Origin: an uncultured Clostridia bacterium
GTDB taxonomy: Bacteria > Bacillota > Clostridia > TANB77 > CAG-508
Assembly: GCA_944386165.1 (NCBI GenBank)
Contig: CALXAA010000008.1
Location: 1 to 64,000 of the forward strand
Direction: 5' to 3'
Length of the DNA stretch: 64,000 nt
The position numbers and the translations under genes are program-made. The notes beneath the pieces were generated by a model, which was not told where the DNA came from, made no database searches, and worked only from the letters and a program-made list of their open reading frames with translations. Positions 36,177 to 45,337 of this stretch are shown here, piece after piece. Within the stretch, counting starts at the first letter, position 1, and each line of letters begins with the position of its first letter.

Positions 36177-36776
36177 ATGTCAATGTATTCACCATCAATA
36201 GAAAAATTAATAGAAAGTTTTGAGAAACTTCCTAGTATAGGAAATAAGACTGCTGCAAGACTTGCATTTTACATATTAAATGCACCAAAAGAAGAAACAG
36301 ATGAATTTGTAAATGCAATAATAAATGCTAAAAAGAATTTAAAATATTGCAGTAAGTGTTGGAATATCTCAGATACAGATCCATGTCCAATATGTGCAAA
36401 CCCAAAAAGAGACCAAACTCAAATATGCGTAGTTGAAGATGTTAGAGACATAGTTGCAATGGAAAGAACTCATGAATTTAAAGGAGTTTATCATGTATTA
36501 CATGGCTCAATTTCTCCTATGAATGGAATTGGTCCAGATGATATAAAAATAAAAGAATTATTAGCAAGGTTAATGGATGGACAAGTTAAAGAAGTCATTT
36601 TAGCAACAAACCCTAGGGTAGAAGGGGAAGCAACAGCAATGTATTTATCAAAATTAATAAAGCCTTTAGGGGTTAAGGTAACTAGAATTGCTCACGGAAT
36701 TCCTGTTGGAGGAGATCTTGAATATACAGATGAAATAACACTTACTAAAGCATTAGAAGGAAGAAGGGAATTATAA
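36177..36776 (+). CDS. recR: recombination mediator RecR
   Basis: This 199-residue protein acts with RecO and RecF to load RecA onto gapped DNA. It has the N-terminal helix-hairpin-helix [17 protein letters not shown] (about residues 18-34), a four-Cys zinc finger CSKC...CPIC (about 58-76) and a Toprim domain with VVEDVRDI and [11 protein letters not shown]. Length is standard. Confidence 0.96.
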   Translation: MSMYSPSIEKLIESFEKLPSIGNKTAARLAFYILNAPKEETDEFVNAIINAKKNLKYCSKCWNISDTDPCPICANPKRDQTQICVVEDVRDIVAMERTHEFKGVYHVLHGSISPMNGIGPDDIKIKELLARLMDGQVKEVILATNPRVEGEATAMYLSKLIKPLGVKVTRIAHGIPVGGDLEYTDEITLTKALEGRREL

Positions 36777-36783
36777 ATAAAGA

Positions 36784-36815
36784 AGCGGACTTAAAACTTT
36801 AAGTTCGCTTTATTT
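36784..36815 (+). terminator. intrinsic terminator after recR
   Basis: AAGCGGACTTA (36784-36794) pairs with TAAGTTCGCTT (36801-36811, one G-T pair), followed by a short T-rich stretch. Confidence 0.65.
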
Positions 36816-36841
36816 AGGTGCGACAGGCATGTTGATTATAT

Positions 36842-37972
36842 TTAATCATTTTTATCTAATAAAATTTTACAAATATTATATGTAGAATTAGGTTTTGCAA
36901 TTAATTTTGCATTATTACTCATGTTTTCTAATTTTAAAGAATCAGAAAGAAGATTATTAATAGTACTCTTAATATCACTATCTTTTTTTAACCAAATTGC
37001 GGCATTATTTTTAACTAAAAACTCTGCATTTTCTTCCTCTTGTCCAGGAATAGGATTAATAATAACTATAGGTAATCCAGAAGCTAAACTTTCAGATGAT
37101 GTAAGACCGCCAGGTTTTGTAACAACTAAACTAGAAACGCTCATTAATTCTGGAACCTTATCAGTATATTCAAAAATTCTAACATTTTCTCTTTTATTAT
37201 TTTCAACAACTATATCTTCAAATGCATTTTTCATCTTTTGATTTTTTCCGGAAATAGCAATAATTTGTATTTCATTTGAATTTTCTACAAATGCTCGAAA
37301 AACCTGTAAAGTAAAGCTCTTTCCAAGACCAAATTCTCCTCCACCAAAAAACAAAACAATTTTCTTGTTTGGATTTAAATTAAATTCTTTTAAAATATCA
37401 TTTTTATCATAATTTATTAAAAAACGATTAGAAATTGGAATTCCAGTATCATAAACTTTACTCTCAGAAATTCCTTTTTGTATTAAACATTGTTTCATTT
37501 CGTTGCTTGCCACAAAAAAATAATTAATATAGTTGTTAAAAACCAACCACTGATCATGTGATGCAAAATCAGTTATAATTGTTGCAATTTTTGAGTTTAA
37601 TTTTTTCTGTTTTGTTAGATAACCACATATTTGACTTGCAAAAGGATGTGTTGAGATAATTAAATCTGGCTTTTTTTCTTCTAAAAGTTTATTAATTTTT
37701 ATAGATAATAGTTTATTTGAAGTTGTACTTATATGTGCAAGAGGACCTTTTTGAGATTCCCAATATAAATGTCCCCAGGTTTTAGGAGCTTTTTTTGCCA
37801 TTTCTGAATAAGCTTTTGTTGTTATTTTATTTAATTCTCTATTTGCATATTCCATAAAATCAATTAATTCAACATCAATGTTTTTATAATTTTCACTAAT
37901 ACATGATTCGATAGAACGAGCAGCAGATAGATGTCCTCCACCATATTTTGCGTAAAAAATAATTACTTTCAT
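36842..37972 (-). CDS. MGDG-synthase/UgtP-type processive diacylglycerol glycosyltransferase
   Basis: This 376-residue membrane-associated GT-B enzyme has the N-terminal YAKYGGGHLSAARSI (about residues 7-21) of the MGDG-synthase/UgtP family and IISTHPFAS (about 104-112). The C-terminal GT28 domain has FFGGGEFGLG and the donor-binding TKPGGLTSSESLASGLP (about 286-302). It likely transfers glucose or galactose from a UDP-sugar to diacylglycerol, making glycolipid anchors. The UDP-sugar genes at 28.7-31.7 kb could supply the donor. AGGAG precedes ATG 37972. Confidence 0.88.
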   Translation of the reverse strand: MKVIIFYAKYGGGHLSAARSIESCISENYKNIDVELIDFMEYANRELNKITTKAYSEMAKKAPKTWGHLYWESQKGPLAHISTTSNKLLSIKINKLLEEKKPDLIISTHPFASQICGYLTKQKKLNSKIATIITDFASHDQWLVFNNYINYFFVASNEMKQCLIQKGISESKVYDTGIPISNRFLINYDKNDILKEFNLNPNKKIVLFFGGGEFGLGKSFTLQVFRAFVENSNEIQIIAISGKNQKMKNAFEDIVVENNKRENVRIFEYTDKVPELMSVSSLVVTKPGGLTSSESLASGLPIVIINPIPGQEEENAEFLVKNNAAIWLKKDSDIKSTINNLLSDSLKLENMSNNAKLIAKPNSTYNICKILLDKND

Positions 37973-38100
37973 AAAAAACTCCTATATGTAAATATTAAAT
38001 ATATTTTTCAAGAAATATTTTATCATAAAACATTAAATAATTGTATAATTTTTTGAAAAAAATGAAAAAATAAGAAAAAATTAATAAGGAGTGAATAAAA

Positions 38101-39456
38101 TTGAATACAGAAAGTTCTAAAAAAATTAATAAGGCAAAGGTTTTGGGCACTGTAACAATATTATTATCAATTGTTGCAATAATACTTGCAGTAAATTTAT
38201 ATAATAAAAATATTTCATATGCAACAGTTGTTCAAAATGATAGTGATAAATCGCTTTATGAAGTTGTAGATAAAGTGCAAAATACAAAAATATATTTAGC
38301 AAAATCATTAATCTCAAAAGAAGCAAATTATAGTGCAAAAACTCTCACCCATGTTTGGAGAGAAGCAAACTTAGCAATGTGCTACTTAGGAATGCTTCCA
38401 ATAGAAAGTCAAGAAATTGAAAATACAGAAAAATTTTTAAATCAGGTAAGCGAGTATAGTTATGCATTGTTTAATAAAAATATGAATGGACAAGACTTAA
38501 CAGAAGAAGATGTGACAAAATTTCAAGAATTATATAATTATTCTAATGATTTATCTAATACTTTAACAGAAATGCTTGAAGAATTAAATAAAGGAACACT
38601 AAATTGGGAAGACTTGAAAAATAATACAGAAGGATCAGAGATTTCAGAAGTTGGTGATTCTAATATTATAGAACAAAATTTCCATGAGTATACAGGTTTA
38701 ATTTATGATGGTGCATATTCTGAACACATTACAAGTAGTGAAAAAAGAGGTTTAACAGGTGATGATATATCTGAAGAAGATGCAAAAAAAATAGCAGAAG
38801 AATTCATTGGAGTTGATAAAATAAATGAGACCAAAAGCAATGGGTTTGTAGAAAATGGAAATATTCCTGTTTACAGATTTGAAATAATAACAAATGAAGA
38901 TAAGACAATAGGAATTTCTATTTCTAAAAAAGGTGGACATGTTGTATTTATGAATTATGATAGAGATATAACAGGAGAAAATATAACTCAGCAAGAAGCA
39001 ATTCAAAAGGGAAAAGAATATTTAGCCTCTAAAGGTTTTGAAAATATGCAAGAAACTTATAGTACAAAAAACAATGGATTTATAACTGTAAATTATGCAT
39101 ATAAACAAGGAAATGTCATAATTTATTCAGATTTAATAAAAGTAAAAATTGCCTTAGATAATGGAGAAATTATTGGTATTGAAACAACAGGATATTTAAA
39201 TTGTCACTATGAAAGAGAAATTCCAACAAACCTTATAACAGCAGAAGAAGCAAGTAAAAACATTTCACAAAATGTGCAAATGGAAGTTAAAGGCTTAGCA
39301 ATGATTCCAACTGAATTTAATACAGAAGTATTATGTTATGAAATCAAAGGTAAAGTAAATGAAATTGAATTTCTAACATATGTAAATGCTCAAACAGGAA
39401 AAGAACAAGATACTTTAATTTTAATGAATACAGAAAATGGAGTTTTAACAGAATAA
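38101..39456 (+). CDS. ypeB: germination protein YpeB
   Basis: This 451-residue spore protein has an N-terminal membrane helix (about residues 13-33), a helical YpeB domain beginning near SLYEVVDKVQNTKIYLAKSL, and PepSY-like repeats in the C-terminal half (DISEEDAKKIAEEFIG; ITQQEAIQKGKEYLASKGF). In Bacillus it is needed for SleB cortex-lytic enzyme assembly. No sleB is next to it here. The start is TTG 38101 after AAGGAG at 9 bases. Confidence 0.9.
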   Translation: MNTESSKKINKAKVLGTVTILLSIVAIILAVNLYNKNISYATVVQNDSDKSLYEVVDKVQNTKIYLAKSLISKEANYSAKTLTHVWREANLAMCYLGMLPIESQEIENTEKFLNQVSEYSYALFNKNMNGQDLTEEDVTKFQELYNYSNDLSNTLTEMLEELNKGTLNWEDLKNNTEGSEISEVGDSNIIEQNFHEYTGLIYDGAYSEHITSSEKRGLTGDDISEEDAKKIAEEFIGVDKINETKSNGFVENGNIPVYRFEIITNEDKTIGISISKKGGHVVFMNYDRDITGENITQQEAIQKGKEYLASKGFENMQETYSTKNNGFITVNYAYKQGNVIIYSDLIKVKIALDNGEIIGIETTGYLNCHYEREIPTNLITAEEASKNISQNVQMEVKGLAMIPTEFNTEVLCYEIKGKVNEIEFLTYVNAQTGKEQDTLILMNTENGVLTE

Positions 39457-39590
39457 AATTCAAAAAATGTAAAAAATTTTAACTAATAAAAATTTTTTTT
39501 TTGCAGATAATAATCTTGAAAATATTTAAATATATTTTCAAAAAAACGGTCCGTAAAATAACAGATTGAAATTTGAAAGGAGACTTAGTT

Positions 39591-39770
39591 ATGTCAAGAA
39601 ATAGCAAATTAATATCTGAAAACTTACGAACAGAAATTGCAAAAGAACTAGGAGTATATGACCAAGTAAAAAAAGATGGAGGAAGTTGGGAAAACGTTTC
39701 TTCAAAAACATGTGGTAATATTGTTTCAAAAGCTATAGAAATTGCTAATAGAGCTGTAGACAATAAATAG
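39591..39770 (+). CDS. alpha/beta-type small acid-soluble spore protein
   Basis: This 59-residue DNA-binding protein saturates the spore chromosome. It has the two conserved blocks ISENLRTEIAKELGVYD (about residues 8-24) and GGSWENVSSKTCGNIVSKAIEIA (near 30-52). The GPR protease cleavage region seems degenerate, because the usual TEIA motif is here RTEIAKE. ATG 39591 follows AAAGGAG; an in-frame TTG at 39573 precedes that site and is rejected. It lies downstream of ypeB. Confidence 0.92.
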   Translation: MSRNSKLISENLRTEIAKELGVYDQVKKDGGSWENVSSKTCGNIVSKAIEIANRAVDNK

Positions 39771-39783
39771 TTTTTAGATGTCA

Positions 39784-39858
39784 ATTGTCAATGGGGACGG
39801 AGATTTTGACAACTTATTTATTAAAAAAGTTGTCAAAATCTCCGTCCCCATTGACAAT
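39784..39858. repeat. 32-bp-arm perfect palindrome with GGGGACGG core (REP/RAYT-like)
   Basis: Arms at 39784-39815 and 39827-39858 are perfectly complementary over 32 bp with an 11-base loop. The arms contain ATGGGGACGGAG and are much richer in G+C than the surroundings. GGGGACGG palindromes of this type occur as dispersed elements in many Firmicutes and have been linked to IS200-like tyrosine transposases. No transposase is in the window. The right arm ends in TTGACAAT, which provides the -35 box for murF. Confidence 0.85.
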
Positions 39859-39880
39859 ATTAAGTTAAAAATAATATAAT
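39851..39880 (+). promoter_or_regulatory. murF promoter whose -35 box is in the palindrome
   Basis: TTGACA (39851-39856, inside the right arm of the palindrome) and TATAAT (39875-39880) are separated by 18 bases. murF starts at 39909. Confidence 0.65.
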
Positions 39881-39908
39881 ATGGCAGAAAGAAAGGAAAG
39901 AAGTAATT

Positions 39909-41279
39909 ATGAAAATTGAAGAAATTGTTAAAGTTATAAATGGAAATTTAATTATTGGAAATAAAGAAATTGAAGTAGAAAATTTTTCAAAAGATACAAG
40001 GACAATTCAAAAAGATGATATTTACATAGGAATTAAAGGTCAAAATTTTGATGGCAGTAGTTTTTGGAAACAAGCATTAGATGCAGGAGCAAAAGCAGTA
40101 ATAATTTCAAAACAAAACATTACTGAAGAAGAGAAAATAATATATAAAGATAAAGTTATAATAGAAGTAGAAGATACTTTAAATGCATTATATGAGATTG
40201 CAAAATATAAAAGGAGTAAATACAATATACCGGTAATAGCAATAACAGGAAGTGTTGGGAAAACAAGTACAAAAGATATTGTTGCAAGTGTAGTAAGCCA
40301 AAAATTTAAAACATTAAAAACAGAAGGAAATAATAATAATAATATAGGTTTACCTTTAACAATATTAAAACTAAAAAATGAAGAAGCATTAGTAGTAGAA
40401 ATGGGAATGAATCATTTTGGAGAAATAAGTTTATTAACAAATATAGCAAAACCTACTTTAGCAATTATTACAAATATAGGTACATCACATATAGGAAACT
40501 TAGGATCAAGAGAAAATATTTTAAAAGCAAAGCTTGAAATTTTAGAAGGAATGAAAATACCAAAAGTAATAATAAATAATGATAATGACTTATTACATAA
40601 ATGGTATAATGAAAATAAAAATAAAATTGAAATACATACATATGGTATAAAAAATGAAAGTGAAATAATGGCTCAAAATATAGAACTTGGTGAAGAAGAG
40701 AGTAAATTTCTAGCAAAGTCAAAAGACAATGAAGAGCTTCAAATAAATATACCTGTTGGAGGAGAACATTTTATTTATAATGCATTATGTGGGATAAGCG
40801 TAGGAAAATTACTAGGTTTATCTAATGAAAAAATTGAAAAAGGAATTTCAACATTTGAATTAACTAAAAAAAGAATGGATATAAAAAACCTTAAAAATGG
40901 TGTAACGTTAATAAATGATAGTTATAATGCAAGTTATGAGTCTATGAAAGCAAGTTTAGAATATCTTTCAAAACGTACGGATTTAAGGAAGATTGCAGTT
41001 TTAGGAGATATGCTTGAATTGGGTGAATATTCAAAAGAACTACACAAAAAAGTTGGAGAAGAAGTTGCCAAAGGCAATATAGACATTTTGATTTGTAGAG
41101 GTGAATATTCACAAGATATAATAGAAGGGGCTAAAAACAATAAAAAAACAAAAATAATAAAACTAAATACTAATGATGAAATCTTAAAAAAATTACAAGA
41201 AATATTAAAAGAGGGAGATGTTGTTTTAATTAAGGCATCAAATGCAATGAAATTTTACGAAATTTGTCAAAAACTATAG
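39909..41279 (+). CDS. murF: UDP-N-acetylmuramoyl-tripeptide--D-alanyl-D-alanine ligase MurF
   Basis: This 456-residue ligase adds D-Ala-D-Ala to the wall precursor in the cytoplasm. It has the N-terminal DTRTIQKDDIYIGIKG substrate domain, ATP loop ITGSVGKTSTKD (about residues 112-123), GNNNNNIGLPLTIL, EMGMNHFGEI and a C-terminal NDSYNASYESM. Length and motif order match MurF rather than MurE. It is a single gene between its own promoter and a terminator. Confidence 0.96.
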   Translation: MKIEEIVKVINGNLIIGNKEIEVENFSKDTRTIQKDDIYIGIKGQNFDGSSFWKQALDAGAKAVIISKQNITEEEKIIYKDKVIIEVEDTLNALYEIAKYKRSKYNIPVIAITGSVGKTSTKDIVASVVSQKFKTLKTEGNNNNNIGLPLTILKLKNEEALVVEMGMNHFGEISLLTNIAKPTLAIITNIGTSHIGNLGSRENILKAKLEILEGMKIPKVIINNDNDLLHKWYNENKNKIEIHTYGIKNESEIMAQNIELGEEESKFLAKSKDNEELQINIPVGGEHFIYNALCGISVGKLLGLSNEKIEKGISTFELTKKRMDIKNLKNGVTLINDSYNASYESMKASLEYLSKRTDLRKIAVLGDMLELGEYSKELHKKVGEEVAKGNIDILICRGEYSQDIIEGAKNNKKTKIIKLNTNDEILKKLQEILKEGDVVLIKASNAMKFYEICQKL

Positions 41280-41295
41280 ATTTTTTGGAAAAAAG

Positions 41296-41322
41296 TTGGT
41301 ATAATAAACATACCAATTTTTT
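41296..41322 (+). terminator. intrinsic terminator after murF
   Basis: TTGGTAT (41296-41302) pairs with ATACCAA (41310-41316), followed by six T. Confidence 0.7.
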
Positions 41323-41340
41323 CTTATTGGAGGATATTAA

Positions 41341-42222
41341 ATGAAATTTAAAGACTATTATAAAATATTGGAATTAGAAGATAGCAGAGTTACATTAGAC
41401 CAAATAAAATCTGCATATAGGAAACAAGCCAAAAAATATCATCCAGATGTAAATGTAGGAGATAAATTAGCTGAAGAAAAAATTAAAGATATAAATGAAG
41501 CATACAGAATACTTTCTGAGACATCATCTAAAAGAAAATATGACAGAACATGGAACTATACTATAGGGAGAAAGCTAAACAATTATAAAACATCAAGTCA
41601 AATGGCTGGAGAATTTTTCGGAATGTTTTTTGGAAATAATGAACAAAAAGAAGAAATTGCTCAGTCAAGTATGCCAGCAATTAAAGGAGAAGATATTGAA
41701 ACAGAAATCAATATTACAATTGAAGAAGGTTTTTACGGAGCAAACAAAACCATAGTCTTAAAAGATATTGAAAATAAAAATAGGAAAATAACATTTAAAT
41801 TACCAGAAGGAGTAAAGAATTCAGAAAAAATAAGATTAGCAGAACAAGGTAAACCCGGAAAAAATGGTGGAAAAAATGGAGACCTATTTATAAAAATAAA
41901 CATTAAAGATAGTCAAAAGTACAAACTAAGAGGAGATAACCTATATACAATAATCCCAATTTCGCCATGGGAAGCAGTTTTAGGAACAAAACTTAAAATC
42001 AAATCTATAGATGATACAGAAACTCAAATTTATGTTCCAAATGGAGTTCAATCAGGAGAAACATTTGAAATCCCTAATAAAGGATATAAAATGAAAAATG
42101 GACAAAGAGGTAAATTAATAGGAAAAATAGAAATTGTAGTTCCAGAAAAACTTTCATCAGAAGAAAAAGAAATGTTTAAAAAATTAAAAGAAATATCAAA
42201 TTTTAATCCTAGAAAAATCTAA
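41341..42222 (+). CDS. DnaJ/CbpA-type co-chaperone without zinc finger
   Basis: This 293-residue protein has an N-terminal J domain (residues 4-68) with the HPD motif in KYHPDVNVG (about 36-38). A short linker leads directly to the two-part DnaJ C-terminal substrate domain (about 115-280). It lacks the Gly/Phe-rich region and the four CxxCxGxG repeats, so it is CbpA-like rather than the main DnaJ. It stimulates DnaK ATPase and delivers clients. TTGGAGG precedes ATG 41341. Confidence 0.9.
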   Translation: MKFKDYYKILELEDSRVTLDQIKSAYRKQAKKYHPDVNVGDKLAEEKIKDINEAYRILSETSSKRKYDRTWNYTIGRKLNNYKTSSQMAGEFFGMFFGNNEQKEEIAQSSMPAIKGEDIETEINITIEEGFYGANKTIVLKDIENKNRKITFKLPEGVKNSEKIRLAEQGKPGKNGGKNGDLFIKINIKDSQKYKLRGDNLYTIIPISPWEAVLGTKLKIKSIDDTETQIYVPNGVQSGETFEIPNKGYKMKNGQRGKLIGKIEIVVPEKLSSEEKEMFKKLKEISNFNPRKI

Positions 42223-42265
42223 AAACTCCCAAAGCACTATTTAACATAATAAATATCAAAAAATA

Positions 42266-42294
42266 TTGACAATACGAGTAAAATAAGGTATAAT
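42266..42294 (+). promoter_or_regulatory. consensus promoter of the coupling-protein operon
   Basis: TTGACA (42266-42271) and TATAAT (42289-42294) with a 17-base spacer are an exact vegetative consensus. A small hairpin (42326-42332 with 42339-42345) lies in the leader just before the ribosome binding site of the first gene. Confidence 0.85.
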
Positions 42295-42362
42295 AGAAAA
42301 TAGTGATTTGGTAAACAAAAGATAATTCTATGGATTAACATAGAAAGAGAGGAAAATTAAAA

Positions 42363-42878
42363 ATGGATATGTTACAGGGAAAACATTTTAGCATAACAGA
42401 TCCACAAGGAGTAAATACAGTTATTTATCAAATAAATAAAACAAAAAAAGATTTTTTAAAAGAATATCCTAAATACACTGTAGAGAGACTAGATTATACT
42501 GAGGAAATTAGAGAAAATTCTAGAAGAAAAACCTTTTATGTTGATGACCCACAACCACAAGGTAATCAATTAGCTATTCTTTCTTTTGCTGGAGACAAAG
42601 TAATAATAAATTCAGGAATATTAATTGATGACGAAGTAAGAATCTCAAAAAATCCATCAGCTTTTAAATTTGATACTCTATATTCAGAAGAAGAACAGGA
42701 ATTTAAAGACTTTAACTATACCCCTAATTTAAAAAGGGATATATGTGTTATTGATCCTGAAACTACAGAAGAAATAAAACCAAGACTTTATTTTGACGAA
42801 AAAGAAAATAAAGTTAAAGGAAAATGTAAATTAAAACCATATAAATCTTATTTCGCATTTGAAGTAAGAGGCGAATAA
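42363..42878 (+). CDS. hypothetical protein in the virD4 operon (171 aa)
   Basis: The protein is soluble, with no signal or membrane segment. It is rich in charged residues and likely beta strands (QLAILSFAGDKVIINSG, YKSYFAFEVRGE). I do not recognise it. It begins the three-gene unit with the VirD4 coupling ATPase, 19 bases before the next gene. Candidates are a substrate adaptor, a chaperone or a cargo of the secretion system. AGAGAGG lies before ATG 42363. Confidence 0.75.
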   Translation: MDMLQGKHFSITDPQGVNTVIYQINKTKKDFLKEYPKYTVERLDYTEEIRENSRRKTFYVDDPQPQGNQLAILSFAGDKVIINSGILIDDEVRISKNPSAFKFDTLYSEEEQEFKDFNYTPNLKRDICVIDPETTEEIKPRLYFDEKENKVKGKCKLKPYKSYFAFEVRGE

Positions 42879-42897
42879 TTAAGGAGGATATTTTACT

Positions 42898-43161
42898 ATG
42901 GGAAATCACACAGTAAAGAAAGAAGCAGCTGGCTTAAGAGATAAAACATTTATTGTTGGGATGCAAATAAACCAAAAGGTAAAAGAAATTGGTGAAAATG
43001 CAAAAGGAAAAACTTTAAAAACATTTGAATTAGATGCAAAAGGAAAACTATATAGAGAAGTTGTACCAACTGAATATATGGTAATAAAAGCATATTCAAA
43101 TAAAGCTAAAGACGAAAAAACAAATGCTGCACAAATCAAAGATGATGATAAAACAAAATAA
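42898..43161 (+). CDS. hypothetical protein in the virD4 operon (87 aa)
   Basis: The protein is small, basic and Lys-rich, without membrane segments, and contains KTFIVGMQINQKVKEIGENAKG. I do not recognise it. AAGGAGG precedes ATG 42898. It sits between an unknown 171-residue protein and VirD4, 24 bases before the latter, so a link to cargo recruitment is likely but not shown. Confidence 0.75.
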   Translation: MGNHTVKKEAAGLRDKTFIVGMQINQKVKEIGENAKGKTLKTFELDAKGKLYREVVPTEYMVIKAYSNKAKDEKTNAAQIKDDDKTK

Positions 43162-43185
43162 AACAAAAGAGAAGGTGATTTACAT

Positions 43186-45225
43186 ATGAATTACAAAGTT
43201 TCTGGAGCAATAAGAAGAACAAGAAAATATTTTATTATTTTTGCAATACTATGGGTTTTTATATCCATAGTATTGATTATGCCATTAACAATAGGAATTT
43301 ATGAAGCACAAGTACAAGGTGATATTGCAGCAGGTTTTGAAGAAATTGTAAATTCAATGCAACACTTAGGACAATCATTTGCAACACTATTTAGTGAAGG
43401 AATTTTTGTTAATTACTTAAAAAATGTAGGGCTATTTTCAATACTATTTGCAATACTAATGGTAATTGGATTTATTAAATCAGCACCTAAGAACGAATAT
43501 ACTGATATGGAACATGGCTCAAGTGATTGGAGCAAAAATGGTGAACAATATGCAGTACTTAGTAATAAAAAAGGAATAATTCTTGCAGAAGACAACTATT
43601 TACCTGTTGACAAAAGAGGAAATGTCAATGTATTAGTAGTCGGAGGTTCAGGTTCTGGTAAATCAGCATCATACTCAATACCTAATGCTTTTCAACAATT
43701 AGGATCATATGTATTTACAGATCCAAAAGGAGAACTTTATGATAGGACTGCAGGATATCTAAAACAAAATGGATATGAAATAAAAGTCTTAAATTTAGTA
43801 AAGCCACAAAATAGTGATGGATATAACCCATTAATGCATATTTCATCAGAAATAGACGTTGACGTAATTGCAAACACAATTGTAAAAGGACAAAAAACAG
43901 ATAGTGGAGGATCAGATCCATTCTGGGATGATTCTGCAGAAATGTTATTAAAAGCATTAATATATTATTTAATGGCAACAAGACCAGAAGAAGAGCAAAA
44001 CCTAGCAAGCTGTGCAGAACTAGTAAGAGCAGCTAACTCTAATGGAGGAAGTAACTTACTTACAGAATTAATAAGTAAATTACCATATGATCACCCAGCA
44101 AGAATGAATTATAAATCAATAGAAATAGCACCAGAAAAAACATATAGTTCAATATTAAGTACATTACAATCAAAACTAGGAAAATTTGACTCAAAAGAAA
44201 TAGCAGAATTAACATCAACAGATACAATCAATTTTGAAGAAATAGGAAGTAAAAAAACTGCTGTATATGTAATTTCTTCAGATACACACACAGCATATGA
44301 CTTTTTATTAACAATATTCTTTTCACAGATGATACAACAATTATACAATTTTGCTGATGACAACGGTGGAAAACTAAAAGTTCCTACTTATTTCATACTT
44401 GATGAGTTTGCAAATATAGGAAAAATACCAGACTTTGATAAAAAAATATCAACATCAAGAAGTAGAAAAATTTCATTTAGTGTAATATTACAGAACTTAG
44501 ACCAATTAGAGGCAATATATGATAAATCATATGAAACAATTATAGGTAACTGTGATACACATGTATTTTTAGGAAGTAACTCATATAAAACAGTTGAATA
44601 TTTTTCAAAAGCATTAGGAGAAAAAACTATAGAAAGAGAAAGTATATCAATAAATAGAGATAAACAACATCATAGAACTGGAACAAGTGATTCTGATCAA
44701 GTTATGGCAAGAGCACTTATGACACCAGATGAATTAAGAAGATTAGATAATGATTTATGTATTATTTTTGAAAAAGGAATAAAACCAGTAAAAGCAAATA
44801 AATTCTATTATTTCAAACACAGAAATATGGAAAGTGCTTTAAGGAAAGCAGAAATAAGTCATAATGACATTGGAGAAAAGGACCGTGGAACATGGAGAAA
44901 ATTTAATCCATATAATCCATGGACTGAAGATAAATCCGAAAAAGACTCAAAAGACTTGAAAATTGAATCATTAGATGATTTATTTACAGATGAAGATACA
45001 AATAAAAAAGAAGAACCAAAAATAAATCCAGTTAAAGAAAAAGCAGAGCAACAAGAACCAGTTACACCAGGAGTTTCGATAATAGATGGATTTGAAGATG
45101 TAAATCAAGAAGAAAAAACAGAAAAACAACAACCAACAATTGATGAAGAAGACTCATATGATTTACAAAAAGAACTTGAAGCAAAATTTGATGAATTGTT
45201 TGGACCAATAGATGATGATGAATAA
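43186..45225 (+). CDS. virD4: VirD4/TraG-type T4SS coupling ATPase
   Basis: This 679-residue protein brings substrates to the secretion channel. It has two N-terminal membrane helices (about residues 17-40 and 80-103), Walker A GGSGSGKS (residues 153-160) preceded by VLVV, TDPKGELYD (about 180), NPLMHI, and Walker B ILDEFANIG (Asp406, Glu407). The acidic C-terminal tail (about 590-679) could bind cargo. The T4SS genes at 0.6-21.3 kb have no other coupling protein, so this one probably serves them. It is the last gene of a three-gene operon. Confidence 0.95.
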   Translation: MNYKVSGAIRRTRKYFIIFAILWVFISIVLIMPLTIGIYEAQVQGDIAAGFEEIVNSMQHLGQSFATLFSEGIFVNYLKNVGLFSILFAILMVIGFIKSAPKNEYTDMEHGSSDWSKNGEQYAVLSNKKGIILAEDNYLPVDKRGNVNVLVVGGSGSGKSASYSIPNAFQQLGSYVFTDPKGELYDRTAGYLKQNGYEIKVLNLVKPQNSDGYNPLMHISSEIDVDVIANTIVKGQKTDSGGSDPFWDDSAEMLLKALIYYLMATRPEEEQNLASCAELVRAANSNGGSNLLTELISKLPYDHPARMNYKSIEIAPEKTYSSILSTLQSKLGKFDSKEIAELTSTDTINFEEIGSKKTAVYVISSDTHTAYDFLLTIFFSQMIQQLYNFADDNGGKLKVPTYFILDEFANIGKIPDFDKKISTSRSRKISFSVILQNLDQLEAIYDKSYETIIGNCDTHVFLGSNSYKTVEYFSKALGEKTIERESISINRDKQHHRTGTSDSDQVMARALMTPDELRRLDNDLCIIFEKGIKPVKANKFYYFKHRNMESALRKAEISHNDIGEKDRGTWRKFNPYNPWTEDKSEKDSKDLKIESLDDLFTDEDTNKKEEPKINPVKEKAEQQEPVTPGVSIIDGFEDVNQEEKTEKQQPTIDEEDSYDLQKELEAKFDELFGPIDDDE

Positions 45226-45232
45226 AATATAG

Positions 45233-45263
45233 AAAAGATGAATTTTAAAGTTCATCTTTTTTT
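45233..45263 (+). terminator. intrinsic terminator of the coupling-protein operon
   Basis: AAAAGATGAA (45233-45242) pairs with TTCATCTTTT (45251-45260), and the T-run continues to 45263. Confidence 0.85.
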
Positions 45264-45274
45264 CTGCATATAAC

Positions 45275-45303
45275 TTGAAAAAACAGAACAAATGTTGTAA
45301 AAT
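45275..45303 (+). promoter_or_regulatory. promoter of the SbcD-like/YhaN-like pair
   Basis: TTGAAA (45275-45280) and TAAAAT (45298-45303) are 17 bases apart, and the gene starts at 45338. Confidence 0.65.
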
Positions 45304-45337
45304 TGAAATGTAAAAAAAGAAAGGAATGAGATGTTAA

